Origin: JAIFWN01 sp049304015
GTDB taxonomy: Bacteria > Patescibacteriota > Minisyncoccia > Phycocordibacterales > Zambryskibacteraceae
Assembly: GCA_049304015.1 (NCBI GenBank)
Contig: JBAQNS010000009.1
Location: 1 to 64,000, forward strand
Reading direction: 5' to 3'
Length of the DNA: 64,000 nt
Below the pieces are notes generated by a model, which saw only the letters and a program-made list of their open reading frames with translations, was not told where the DNA came from and made no database searches. This document shows, piece after piece, positions 1-9,139 of this stretch (the stretch's first letter is position 1; each line of letters begins with the position of its first letter). The translations under genes were made by a program, and so were the position numbers.

Positions 1-186
1 ATAGCTCGTCAGGTAGAAGGGATATTAGGGAACTTTGATTCTTTAGAAGAAAGCAGAATATCTACAAGTGAAGTTTATACTCGTCCAGAGGTTTTTGAAT
101 ATAAAGGCAAGAAATACAAAGTACCTAAGATTTTACTTTCAGGTCACCAAGCCAAAATAGAGGAGTGGAAGAAAAAGAGAAAATAA
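1..186 (+). CDS. trmD: tRNA (guanine-N1)-methyltransferase, C-terminal end (partial)
   Basis: The window opens inside this gene; 61 codons and the TAA stop remain. The tail matches the TrmD C-terminus closely: ARQVEGILGN at the start, then SEVYTRPEVFEYKGKKYKVP and LLSGHQAKIEEWKKK at the end. TrmD makes m1G37 in tRNAs with SAM, using a trefoil-knot fold that lies upstream of this window. The visible part is the C-terminal helical region that helps bind tRNA. The next gene begins 54 nt downstream. The identification rests on memory of the family motif, but the YTRPEVFEYKG and LLSGHxAxIExW signatures are specific. Confidence 0.93.
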   Translation: MARQVEGILGNFDSLEESRISTSEVYTRPEVFEYKGKKYKVPKILLSGHQAKIEEWKKKRK

Positions 187-240
187 TATAGGGTAAATAT
201 AGACGGTCCTCCTTGAAACAACTTCGACAGGACTCATACA

Positions 241-438
241 ATGACCAGTAAAATTCCTTGTGGCATGTGTGGTTGGCAGGAGATTGACCACGAAGCTGTA
301 AAGACCGGTGTATTCATAGGCTATGTTGATCCATCAAAACCTCGAAAGGGGTATCTTTTCACAGTTAAGGAGTGTGTAGAGAGAGGTGGATACGTAGAGC
401 CGAGAATGGAGCGCAAGAAGTGTCAACAGACCACGTAA
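241..438 (+). CDS. small Cys-containing protein of unknown function
   Basis: A 65-residue protein I do not recognise. It carries a CGMCG pair at residues 7-11 and further cysteines at 45 and 61, so a small zinc-binding fold is possible. A weak Shine-Dalgarno AGGA lies about 8 nt before the ATG; it can pair with an upstream GGTCCT (hairpin of GTCCT near 205 with AGGAC near 229), which could mask the site. A rho-independent terminator overlaps the stop codon, which supports a real, independently terminated gene. Base composition is higher in GC than rpoB next door. Confidence 0.6.
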   Translation: MTSKIPCGMCGWQEIDHEAVKTGVFIGYVDPSKPRKGYLFTVKECVERGGYVEPRMERKKCQQTT

Positions 439-452
439 ATAGTGGTCTTTTT
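428..452 (+). terminator. rho-independent terminator overlapping the stop of the 65-residue gene
   Basis: Perfect 7-bp stem AGACCAC/GTGGTCT with a 7-nt loop, followed by TTTTT. It includes the TAA stop in its loop. Confidence 0.85.
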
Positions 453-493
453 CATAAAATACGAAATAAGGCTAAAAACTGGGGATAAGTCCA

Positions 494-522
494 TTGACAC
501 ATATACAGACAATCTATATACT
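494..522 (+). promoter_or_regulatory. consensus sigma-70 promoter of the rpoBC-dnaG-rpoD cluster
   Basis: TTGACA at 494-499, a 17-nt spacer and TATACT at 517-522: a near-consensus housekeeping promoter, predicted start near 529. It is the only strong -35/-10 pair upstream of rpoB. Confidence 0.85.
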
Positions 523-529
523 ATGCCCA

Positions 530-710
530 ACTTCGAGACCGATTTAGTTACGACCAAATCGAAGCAAAAAGTGGAAATAACAAGGCGCATTTGTTAAAAA
601 AGTTCCGTTTTGCTTAATAGTTAATTTTATAAGAAACACAACCTAGTGCGGTGGTGTTTAAATTTTTTTGTCTGATGTCTATACACAAAACAAAAGGAGC
701 GAATCCTGTG
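530..710 (+). promoter_or_regulatory. ~180-nt 5' leader of rpoB
   Basis: Unusually long leader for this genome. It contains a CGATTT/AAATCG hairpin (540-545 with 556-561). The Shine-Dalgarno AAAGGAG (693-699) precedes GTG 708 and ATG 711. No coding sequence was accepted in it. In many bacteria rpoB follows rplJL and is regulated there; here the leader may replace that control, which is an inference. Confidence 0.5.
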
Positions 711-3700
711 ATGAAGCTCCGTGAGAAGAAGTTTTTCGGAAAGTTTCGTGAACCGCTGACAGAGATGCCAAACTTGGTTATCTCTCAAGTCGATTCGTTT
801 AAATGGTTAATAGAGAAAGGACTAAAAGAAGTATTTGAGGAATTTTCATCAATTCAAGATTTCTCTGGGAGAAAATTCCAGCTTGATTTTGTTGGTTTTG
901 AATTGGAGAAACCAAAGTTAAATGAATATGAGGCCAAGGACCTCAAACTTTCATACGAAGCACCTCTAAAGGTGAAGATTCGTTTGAAGAACCACATCAT
1001 GAAGACAGAGAAGGAACAAGAAATCTTCATGGCTGATTTCCCACTCATGACCTCTCATGGGACATTTATCATCTCTGGTATCGAGCGTGTGATCGTCCCA
1101 CAGTTAGCTCGTTCATTCGGAGTATTTTTCACTTCTCAAGAATTAAAGGGTAAAAAGACATTTGGAGGCAAAATCATCCCAGCTCGTGGAGCTTGGATAG
1201 AATTTGAGACAGACCTAGACGGAGTTATCTATGTTCGTATAGACAGAAAGCGCAAATTCCCAGTTTCTGTCTTACTTCGTGCTTTTGGTGTAGCCACAAA
1301 TGAGAAAATATTGGCTCTATTTAACGATTATCCAGATGCTAAGCATTTTATAGAGAAATCACTTGCGAAGGACCACACCATCACCGTTGATGATGCTTGT
1401 ATAGAAATACACAAGAGACTCAGAGATGGAGACCTTGCATCAGCAGATAATGCTCGAGAATTCGTTGAATCAATCTTTAACTCTGAGAGGTACGATATCC
1501 ACAAAGTAGGTCGCTATGCTTTCATCAGACGATTTGGCCTAAAGGAAACTCCAAAAGAAATTGAACGCAGAACCCTGTCTATAGAAGACTTGGTGTTGAT
1601 TCTTTCACACATTGCGATGCTCAATTCTACTCCTGGTTCAGTTGAGGATGACATAGACCACCTTGGTTCAAGACGAGTTCGATATGTTGGTGAACTTTTC
1701 CAACAAAAGATTCGTGTTGGTATGGCTCAAATAAAGAGAAACATTCAAAACAGAATGTCTACTATAGACACTGATGTCACTCTCCCTGTGCAATTCATTT
1801 CTCCAAAGCCACTTCAAGCCAGGATGAAAGAGTTCTTCACTACGAACCAGCTTTCACAGTTTATGCAGCAAACAAATGCGACAGAAGAGTTGGAACACCT
1901 CCGAACTCTCTCAGCCCTTGGTCCTGGAGGACTCTCTAGAGCTCGCGCTGGTTATGAAGTTCGTGACGTGCACCCATCTCACTATGGTCGTCTTTGTCCT
2001 ATCCAAACTCCAGAAGGACCAAACATCGGTCTTATTCTCCGTCTAGCTTCATATGCACGAGTAAACGACTTCGGAATGATAGAAACTCCTTATGCAGTAG
2101 TAAAGGATGGCAAGGTGACAAAAGAAATAAAATACCTAAATGCCCTAGAAGAAGAAGTTCACAATATTGCCCATGGAGCTACTCCAGTTGATCCAAGTGG
2201 TCATATTATTCCTGATATTGTTGAAGTTAGACACAAAGGGACTCCTATCACTGTAGAAAGAAGTCATGTGAATTATATTGACGTTGCCACTAACCAAGCA
2301 TTCTCCATAGTGACTTCAATGATTCCTTTCCTTAACCACAACAACGCGAGTCGAGCATTGATGGGTTCGAACATGCAGAAGCAAGGAACTCCTTGTATTA
2401 TCCCTGAAGCACCACTTGTAGCTACAGGCATAGAAGAAAAGGCAGCTAGAGATATCGGCAGATTGATTATTGCTCCAGAAGCAGGAACAATCACACATGT
2501 AGATGGTAAGAAAATTGTATTAGAAAATGCCAAGGGAGAAAAACACGAGTTCAAACTTGTGAACTTCTCAATGACTAATACCTTCACCGCCTTTCACCAG
2601 AGACCAATAGTAGAAATTGGACAAAAGGTAAAGAAGGGAGACGTGCTCGCTGATACTTCAACTTCAGATCATGGACAAATGGCACTTGGACAAAATATCC
2701 TTGTAGCTTTCATGTCTTGGTCAGGAGCGAACTATGAAGACGCAATTATTCTTTCAGAGAGATTAGTAAAAGAATCAAAATTTACTTCTGTTCACATTGA
2801 GGACTTCACTATAAATGTTCGAGAGACAAAACTCGGACCAGAAGTTACTACTTGTGACATCCCAAATGTTGGTGAATCAAAACTAAAGAACCTTGCAGAA
2901 GACGGTATCATCCGTGTTGGTGCAGAAGTCCGTCCAGGAGATATTTTGGTAGGTAAGATTACTCCAAAAGGTGAATCTCAACTTACTCCAGAAGAAAGAC
3001 TTCTTCGCTCACTATTCGGAGAAAAAGCCAGAGATGTGAAGGATACTTCAAAGAGAATGGAAGGAGGGAAGCGAGGACGTATTATTTCTGTTCAAGTATT
3101 CTCTAGAGAGAAGGGAGACAAATTGGATTCAGGTATCATCAAGCAAATCCACATCCAAGTGGCTGAACTTAGAAATGTTTCTGTTGGAGATAAACTTGCA
3201 GGACGACACGGGAACAAGGGAGTTATCTCAAGAATTTTACCAGTAGAAGAAATGCCTTATATGGCTGATGGTACTCCTATAGATATTATCCTTACACCAC
3301 TCGGAGTGCCTTCACGTATGAACCTCGGACAAATCCTTGAACTTCACCTTGGACTCGCAGCTCACACTCTAAATTATCAAGCTATCGTGCCTCCATTTGC
3401 TGGAGCAACAGAAGAAGAAATTAGAGATGAATTGGTTAAATCAGGATTTGAAAAAACAGGAAAGGTGAAACTATTCGATGGACGAACTGGAGAAGAATTC
3501 CAGCAAGACATCGCAGTTGGTTATATGTATATCCTTAAACTTCACCACATGGTTGAAGACAAGATACACATGCGTTCTATTGGTCCCTATTCTCTTATCA
3601 CCCAACAGCCACTTGGAGGAAAGGCTCAAAACGGAGGTCAGAGATTCGGAGAAATGGAAGTGTGGGCTCTCCTCGGACACGGTGCAGGACATACTCTACG

Positions 3701-3902
3701 AGAAATGCTCACTATAAAATCAGACGACATTATTGGTCGTTCAGCAGCCTTTGATGCGATTGTGAAGGGTGAGAAGATTCCTCTTCCAAATACACCAGCA
3801 TCATTTAACGTGCTCTTAAATAATCTTCGTGGCTTAGGTTTGGACATGGAGTTAAAAAAGAAGAAGAGAACATTACCAGAAGCTTCATCATCTAACGAAT
3901 AA
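711..3902 (+). CDS. rpoB: DNA-directed RNA polymerase subunit beta
   Basis: The second largest subunit of RNA polymerase, 1063 residues from the chosen ATG. The frame stays open upstream to GTG 651, but AAAGGAG at 693-699 points to ATG 711 (11-nt gap) or the adjacent GTG 708 (8-nt gap), and the conserved family start (KFFGKFREPLTEMPNLV) follows at once. Landmarks in order: NRMSTIDTD and rifampicin-region residues NATEELEHLRTLSALGPGG, the HPSHYGRLCPIQTPEGPNIG block, NASRALMGSNMQKQ, AGRHGNKGVIS and GGQRFGEMEVWALLGHGA near the C-terminus. It is shorter than the E. coli protein because lineage-specific inserts are absent. rpoC follows after 4 nt. Confidence 0.98.
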   Translation: MKLREKKFFGKFREPLTEMPNLVISQVDSFKWLIEKGLKEVFEEFSSIQDFSGRKFQLDFVGFELEKPKLNEYEAKDLKLSYEAPLKVKIRLKNHIMKTEKEQEIFMADFPLMTSHGTFIISGIERVIVPQLARSFGVFFTSQELKGKKTFGGKIIPARGAWIEFETDLDGVIYVRIDRKRKFPVSVLLRAFGVATNEKILALFNDYPDAKHFIEKSLAKDHTITVDDACIEIHKRLRDGDLASADNAREFVESIFNSERYDIHKVGRYAFIRRFGLKETPKEIERRTLSIEDLVLILSHIAMLNSTPGSVEDDIDHLGSRRVRYVGELFQQKIRVGMAQIKRNIQNRMSTIDTDVTLPVQFISPKPLQARMKEFFTTNQLSQFMQQTNATEELEHLRTLSALGPGGLSRARAGYEVRDVHPSHYGRLCPIQTPEGPNIGLILRLASYARVNDFGMIETPYAVVKDGKVTKEIKYLNALEEEVHNIAHGATPVDPSGHIIPDIVEVRHKGTPITVERSHVNYIDVATNQAFSIVTSMIPFLNHNNASRALMGSNMQKQGTPCIIPEAPLVATGIEEKAARDIGRLIIAPEAGTITHVDGKKIVLENAKGEKHEFKLVNFSMTNTFTAFHQRPIVEIGQKVKKGDVLADTSTSDHGQMALGQNILVAFMSWSGANYEDAIILSERLVKESKFTSVHIEDFTINVRETKLGPEVTTCDIPNVGESKLKNLAEDGIIRVGAEVRPGDILVGKITPKGESQLTPEERLLRSLFGEKARDVKDTSKRMEGGKRGRIISVQVFSREKGDKLDSGIIKQIHIQVAELRNVSVGDKLAGRHGNKGVISRILPVEEMPYMADGTPIDIILTPLGVPSRMNLGQILELHLGLAAHTLNYQAIVPPFAGATEEEIRDELVKSGFEKTGKVKLFDGRTGEEFQQDIAVGYMYILKLHHMVEDKIHMRSIGPYSLITQQPLGGKAQNGGQRFGEMEVWALLGHGAGHTLREMLTIKSDDIIGRSAAFDAIVKGEKIPLPNTPASFNVLLNNLRGLGLDMELKKKKRTLPEASSSNE

Positions 3903-3906
3903 AACC

Positions 3907-6900
3907 ATGAACATCCCACGAAACAAAAACATAGATACAAATGATTTCGATTTGATTTCTATCAAATTGGCGTCTCCAGAGAGAATCAAAGAATGGTCAT
4001 TCGGTGAAGTTACCAAACCAGAAACTATCAACTACAGAACTCAACGCAGTGAGAGAAACGGTCTCTTTGATGAGAAAATATTCGGTCCAGACAAGGATTT
4101 TGAATGTTACTGTGGAAAATACAGAGGCATAAGATACAAGGGTATTGTTTGTGAGAAATGTGGAGTTGAGATAACTCGCTCAATAGTTCGTCGAGAGAGA
4201 ATGGGTCACATTGAACTCGCTTCTCCTGTTGCACACATTTGGTTCCTCAAGAACGTGCCCTCAAGGATTTCTTTGGTTATGGGTATCCCAGTGGCTGACC
4301 TTGAAAAGGTTATCTACTTCGCTGGATACATTGTGACTGCGGTTTCTGAAGCAGAGAAATCACGTGTCCTTAAGGATCTCGATTCAGAATTCAAATCAAA
4401 AATAAAATCTCTTCAAGATGAGAAGTCAAAAGACGCTCTAAAGGAACTCGCACTTGCAGCTAAAAAAGACATCGAATCAATAGAATTGGGTAGAGTGCTT
4501 GATGAAGTTGAATACCACCGTTTCTCTATGAAGTATTCAACAATCTTTGAAGCAGGTATTGGTGCAGAAGCTATCTTCAATATTTTGAAGGCAGTAGATA
4601 TGGACAAATTGCTAAAGGAAATAGAAACCCAAATAGAAACTGCTCCAGCCACTGAGATCTCAAGACTTCATAAACGTTCAAGCACTATAGAGTGGATGAA
4701 GCGTGCCAATATTCGTCCTGAATGGATGTTCCTTACTCGTATCCCAGTTATCCCTCCAGCTATTCGTCCTATGGTTCCCCTAGATGGAGGACGCTATGCG
4801 ACAAGTGATGTGAACGACCTCTATAGACGTGTTATCAACCGAAACAATCGTTTGAAGAAGCTTATGGATATCAGTGCTCCTGATGTTATCCTTCGTAATG
4901 AAAAGAGAATTCTCCAAGAAGCTGTAGACGCTCTAATAGATAACTCTATTAGACATGGACAAGCTTCTGGTAATCAATCTCAACGTCGACCACTTAAATC
5001 TCTATCAGATAATCTTAAAGGCAAGAGAGGTCTTTTCCGCGCAAACCTTCTAGGAAAGCGTGTTGACTACTCTGGTCGTTCGGTAATTGTGGTTGGTCCA
5101 GAACTTCATCTTCATCAATGTGGTTTGCCTAAACACATGGCTCTTGAATTGTTCAAACCATTTATTATTTCTGAACTTCTAAAGAAGGAACTTGCATACA
5201 ACATCCCTGGAGCAAGAAGACTTATTGAAGATGCTATCCCTGAAGTATGGGCTATCCTTGAAGAAATAATTAAGGGTAAATATGTGCTCTTGAATCGTGC
5301 TCCTACTCTGCACAGACTTGGTATTCAGGCCTTTCAACCAGTTTTGATTGAAGGAAACGCTATCCAACTTCACCCTCTTGTATGTACTGCTTTCAACGCT
5401 GACTTCGACGGTGACCAGATGGCTGTTCATGTGCCTCTATCTGATGAAGCACAAGCAGAAGCAAGACTCATCATGGCCGCAGATAGAAATATTCTAAAGC
5501 CAGGTAATGGTAACCTCGTGCTCTCCATAGATAAACTGGATTTGGTCCTTGGAAGCTATTGGGCCACTAGAATTGTTGCTGGAGAAAAGGGAGAAGGAAA
5601 ATATTTCTCAAGTCCAAACAGCGCGATTCTTCTAAAGGATTTTGATGCTATTAGCCTTCAAGCCAAGATTCATGTGATGCCTACAGATTCTCCAAAGTAC
5701 AAAGTCTTCGAAGGCAAAATATTCGAAACTTCTGTTGGACGACTTCTCTTCAATGCAGTTTTGCCCGTAGACTATCCATTCCAAAACTATGAGGTAAACA
5801 ACAAAAAGATGGGTACTCTCATCGATGATTTGATTGAACGTTATAACTTAGAAAATATTCCCCCAATTATTGACCGAATTAAATCTTTTGGTTTCAAATA
5901 CGCTACTCAATCAGGTACCACATGGAGTTTGACTGATGTGAAGATTCCTGAAGAAAAGAAAGGTTTGATCCAATCAGGACGAGAGAACATTCAAAGTATT
6001 GTTGATCAGTTCAATGATGGTCTTATTTCTGAAAGAGAACGAGTACAAAAATCTGTGGAAGTTTGGCAAGGAGTAAAGGGTGAAGTCGAAGCATTGATTC
6101 CTGCTACATTAGGAGACAAAGGTTCAGTTCATGATTTGATTAAATCTGGCGCCAGAGGATCACTTGGTCAGATTAACCAGATGGCCGGAGTGATTGGTAT
6201 TATTCAAAATGTTTCTGGAGAAGCTTTGGAATTCCCAATTCTTTCTTGCTATAAGGAAGGTTTGACTCCGCTTGAATACTTCATCACTACTCACGGTTCA
6301 AGAAAAGGTCTCACAGACACAGCCCTAAACACTTCAAAGGCGGGTTACCTAACTCGAAGACTCTTCGATGTGGCACAAGACGAAATAATTTCTGAAGAAG
6401 AGTGTGGTACAAAGGAATTCACTACAATTAGTAAGATGACAGCATCTGGTATAGAGATGCCTTACACCAAGACACTCAAGGGTAGATTCCTCGCTGCTGA
6501 TGTTCTTGATTCAGATAAGAATGTTCTATTTAAAAAAGGACACTTTGTCACCAAGTATGATGCAGAAATTATAGACAAGGCTAATGTACCCGCAATAGCA
6601 GTTCGTTCTCCAATGTCTTGTAAGTCACTCCATGGAGTATGTATTAAGTGCTACGGAGCAGACTTGGGTACAAACAAAGTAGTAGAACTCGGTGAAGCAG
6701 TAGGAACAATCGCCGCTCAAGCTATCGGTGAACCAGGAACCCAGCTTACTATGCGTACTTTCCACGCCGGAGGTATCGCCTCAGTGGGTGGAGACATCAC
6801 TGCTGGTCTTCCTCGTGTTGAAGAAATCTTTGAGAAGAGAAAGCCAAAGAATCCTGCTTCTATTGCTCATATGGACGGACTTATTTCTGAGATTAGAATT

Positions 6901-7569
6901 GATGGTGTTGATAGAGTAATAGTTATCACTCCAGATATTGCGTTAGAAAAGAAGAAATCCAAGAAACTTGATAATGAATACAGTGTCAGTGCCATGAGAA
7001 GTATCTTGGTCAAGGTTGGCCAAGAGGTGAAGAAGGGGGACTTTCTCACAGATGGTTCAGCAGACCTAGATGAACTATTCAGATATGCAGGTAGAGAAAA
7101 GACAGAGAGCTATATCATTCATGAAGTTTCAAAACTTTATGAACTTCAAGGAGCAGCTGTGTCTCATAAACACATCGAACTTATAGTTCGTCAGATGTTC
7201 TCCAGACGAAAGATTAGAAGTGTTGGAGACACAACCTTTACCCGTGGAGATATTGTTGAAATGTCAGATTATATGGCAGTCAATGATGAGACAAAAGCCA
7301 AGGATAAAGAAGAAGCTAAGGGTGATTCAGTTATCATGGGTATCTCTGAAGTTTCTCTCTCAAGGGCAAGCTTCCTATCTGCTGCTTCGTTCCAACACAC
7401 TCCTCGTGTGCTCATTCAGGCCGCTATTAGGGGCGTAGAAGATGAGCTATTAGGTCTAAAGGAAAATGTTATTATTGGTCGTATGATTCCAGCGGGTACA
7501 GGGTTTAAGGGCGGATACAAAGAAAAACTCATATGCGAGGAACAGTCGACACCATCAAAGATCGACTAG
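3907..7569 (+). CDS. rpoC: DNA-directed RNA polymerase subunit beta prime
   Basis: Largest RNA polymerase subunit, 1220 residues. The N-terminal zinc site is visible as C67, C69, C82 and C85 in the CYCGKYRGI...VCEKCG segment. The catalytic Mg motif NADFDGDQMAVHVPLS lies near residues 495-510, and a second zinc site is formed by the Cys of EECGTKE and CKSLHGVCIKC near 905. The bridge-helix/trigger-loop region reads IGEPGTQLTMRTFHAGG. No clear Shine-Dalgarno precedes the ATG, so translation is probably coupled to rpoB, 4 nt upstream. The 3' end overlaps dnaG by 37 nt in another frame, which is long for an overlap but both reading frames are well supported. Confidence 0.98.
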   Translation: MNIPRNKNIDTNDFDLISIKLASPERIKEWSFGEVTKPETINYRTQRSERNGLFDEKIFGPDKDFECYCGKYRGIRYKGIVCEKCGVEITRSIVRRERMGHIELASPVAHIWFLKNVPSRISLVMGIPVADLEKVIYFAGYIVTAVSEAEKSRVLKDLDSEFKSKIKSLQDEKSKDALKELALAAKKDIESIELGRVLDEVEYHRFSMKYSTIFEAGIGAEAIFNILKAVDMDKLLKEIETQIETAPATEISRLHKRSSTIEWMKRANIRPEWMFLTRIPVIPPAIRPMVPLDGGRYATSDVNDLYRRVINRNNRLKKLMDISAPDVILRNEKRILQEAVDALIDNSIRHGQASGNQSQRRPLKSLSDNLKGKRGLFRANLLGKRVDYSGRSVIVVGPELHLHQCGLPKHMALELFKPFIISELLKKELAYNIPGARRLIEDAIPEVWAILEEIIKGKYVLLNRAPTLHRLGIQAFQPVLIEGNAIQLHPLVCTAFNADFDGDQMAVHVPLSDEAQAEARLIMAADRNILKPGNGNLVLSIDKLDLVLGSYWATRIVAGEKGEGKYFSSPNSAILLKDFDAISLQAKIHVMPTDSPKYKVFEGKIFETSVGRLLFNAVLPVDYPFQNYEVNNKKMGTLIDDLIERYNLENIPPIIDRIKSFGFKYATQSGTTWSLTDVKIPEEKKGLIQSGRENIQSIVDQFNDGLISERERVQKSVEVWQGVKGEVEALIPATLGDKGSVHDLIKSGARGSLGQINQMAGVIGIIQNVSGEALEFPILSCYKEGLTPLEYFITTHGSRKGLTDTALNTSKAGYLTRRLFDVAQDEIISEEECGTKEFTTISKMTASGIEMPYTKTLKGRFLAADVLDSDKNVLFKKGHFVTKYDAEIIDKANVPAIAVRSPMSCKSLHGVCIKCYGADLGTNKVVELGEAVGTIAAQAIGEPGTQLTMRTFHAGGIASVGGDITAGLPRVEEIFEKRKPKNPASIAHMDGLISEIRIDGVDRVIVITPDIALEKKKSKKLDNEYSVSAMRSILVKVGQEVKKGDFLTDGSADLDELFRYAGREKTESYIIHEVSKLYELQGAAVSHKHIELIVRQMFSRRKIRSVGDTTFTRGDIVEMSDYMAVNDETKAKDKEEAKGDSVIMGISEVSLSRASFLSAASFQHTPRVLIQAAIRGVEDELLGLKENVIIGRMIPAGTGFKGGYKEKLICEEQSTPSKID

Positions 7570-9128
7570 ATATAGTCGAGGTATTAGGCACCTACATTAA
7601 ACTCGAAAAGGCGGGCAAAAACTACAAGGGTAAATGCCCATTCCATAACGAGAAAACAGCATCTTTTTCTGTGTCTCAGAATCGTCAGGGCTATTATTGC
7701 TTCGGTTGTGGAGCAAAAGGTGACATCTTCACTTTCGTTCAAGAGATGGAAGGAGTAGATTTTAAATCTGCCCTCAAATCTCTAGCTGAACGAGCGGGGG
7801 TAGAACTTGAAGAGTACAGAGGTAAAAGTGGGGAATCAAAAGAGGAGAAGGAAAAGCTCTATGAAGTACTGGACGCTGTCACTTCATTCTTTGAAAATAA
7901 TTTAAAAAACAATGAATCATCTTTGGGGTATTTAAAATCCAGAGGTATTAATTCAGAATCAATCAAAGAATGGAGGTTAGGATTTGCCCTCGATGAGTGG
8001 CGAAGCGCGTTTGAGCATCTAAAGTCTCTTGGATATTCCAAAGAACTACTTTTGAAGGCCGGGCTCATAAAACAAGGAGAAGATTTGGGTAAAGAAGCAT
8101 ACGATGTTTTTAGAAATCGTATTATCTTCCCAATCTTTGATTCAACTGGTCGAGTCATCGCGTTTTCAGGTAGGTCTTTGGAGAAGGATGCTCTAGCCAA
8201 GTATCTTAATACTCCAGAGACAATGCTCTTTAACAAAAGTGAAGTTTTGTATGGCTTAGATAAAGCTAAAGATGATATCCGCAAGAAGAATTATTCTGTC
8301 CTGGTAGAAGGACAGATTGATTTGGTCCTCTCACATCAGGTTGGGGTGAATAATACTGTAGCTTCTTCTGGCACAGCTTTTACAAGAGAACACTTAGAAA
8401 GATTGAAGAAGCTTTCTAATAGGGTCTTGCTCGCTTTTGATGGTGATTTGGCTGGAGAAAAGGCGGCTGAGAAAAGTGCTGTCCTCGGTTTGTCTATTGG
8501 TATGGAAGTAAAAATAGCCAAGCTTCCAGAGGGTAGTGATCCAGCTGACATGGCAAACAAGTCTCCAGAAGCTTGGAAGGATTGTCTAAGGGAAGCAAAG
8601 CATTCTATAGAACACGCCTTAGACAAAATCATTAGAGAGGAAAAAGATAAAAGAAAAGTGGGTAAATTAATCGAAAAGATTATTCTACCCATGGTCAGTC
8701 TAATTGAGAGTTCTATAGAAAAGTCACATTTTATTTCTCTTATATCTAAGAAATCAGGTATCAAAGAAGAAATAATTTGGGATGATTTAAGGAAAGTTAA
8801 GGCTACTCAAGTAGAAAATATTGTTGAAAATAAAAATATCATTCTAGAAGAGAAGGATAGTTCAATAATTTCTACAAGAGAAAAAATTGAAGCTCGACTA
8901 CAGGAGGTGAAGGAATGGCAAAAAGAATTTACCCCAGATTCAAAAGAGATAGAAGCTTTAAAGAAAGAAGAGGAGGAATTGAACATTAGACTCCTCCTCG
9001 CTGTTCTTGATGAAGAGCGGCAAGGGTTAGTCGATGAGCTTCATAGTGGGGGTAATGATGAAGAAATAAACAAAAAAATTCATGCCGTAGATAAGAAGAG
9101 AGATGTGGAGAAACGAAAACTCGTATAA
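7533..9128 (+). CDS. dnaG: DNA primase DnaG
   Basis: 531-residue primase that makes RNA primers at the replication fork. The N-terminal CHC2 zinc finger has C35, H38, C56 and C59 (CPFHNEKTASFSVS ... YYCFGCG). The TOPRIM catalytic core shows VEGQIDLVLSHQ near 258 and AFDGDLAGEKAA near 301, carrying the metal-binding acidic residues. The C-terminal part is helical and charged, as expected of the helicase-interacting domain. The ATG at 7533 was chosen because VDTIKDRLDIVEVL is the family N-terminus; it lies 37 nt inside rpoC. The stop codon overlaps the -10 box proposed for rpoD. Confidence 0.97.
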   Translation: MRGTVDTIKDRLDIVEVLGTYIKLEKAGKNYKGKCPFHNEKTASFSVSQNRQGYYCFGCGAKGDIFTFVQEMEGVDFKSALKSLAERAGVELEEYRGKSGESKEEKEKLYEVLDAVTSFFENNLKNNESSLGYLKSRGINSESIKEWRLGFALDEWRSAFEHLKSLGYSKELLLKAGLIKQGEDLGKEAYDVFRNRIIFPIFDSTGRVIAFSGRSLEKDALAKYLNTPETMLFNKSEVLYGLDKAKDDIRKKNYSVLVEGQIDLVLSHQVGVNNTVASSGTAFTREHLERLKKLSNRVLLAFDGDLAGEKAAEKSAVLGLSIGMEVKIAKLPEGSDPADMANKSPEAWKDCLREAKHSIEHALDKIIREEKDKRKVGKLIEKIILPMVSLIESSIEKSHFISLISKKSGIKEEIIWDDLRKVKATQVENIVENKNIILEEKDSSIISTREKIEARLQEVKEWQKEFTPDSKEIEALKKEEEELNIRLLLAVLDEERQGLVDELHSGGNDEEINKKIHAVDKKRDVEKRKLV

Positions 9129-9139
9129 TATATACATAA

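Noticed and set aside
523..597. 24-codon frame starting ATG directly after the rpoB -10 box
   Set aside because: The ATG lies upstream of the predicted transcript start (zero spacing from TATACT) and has no Shine-Dalgarno; it does not fit either initiation mode seen here.
651..710. Upstream GTG and ATG 675 as rpoB starts
   Set aside because: Neither has a ribosome binding site; AAAGGAG at 693-699 and the conserved N-terminus point to 708/711.
2273..2587. 104-codon antisense frame inside rpoB (and similar antisense frames in dnaG, uvrB and leuS)
   Set aside because: Mirror frames of conserved genes, with no start signals of their own and no recognisable domains.
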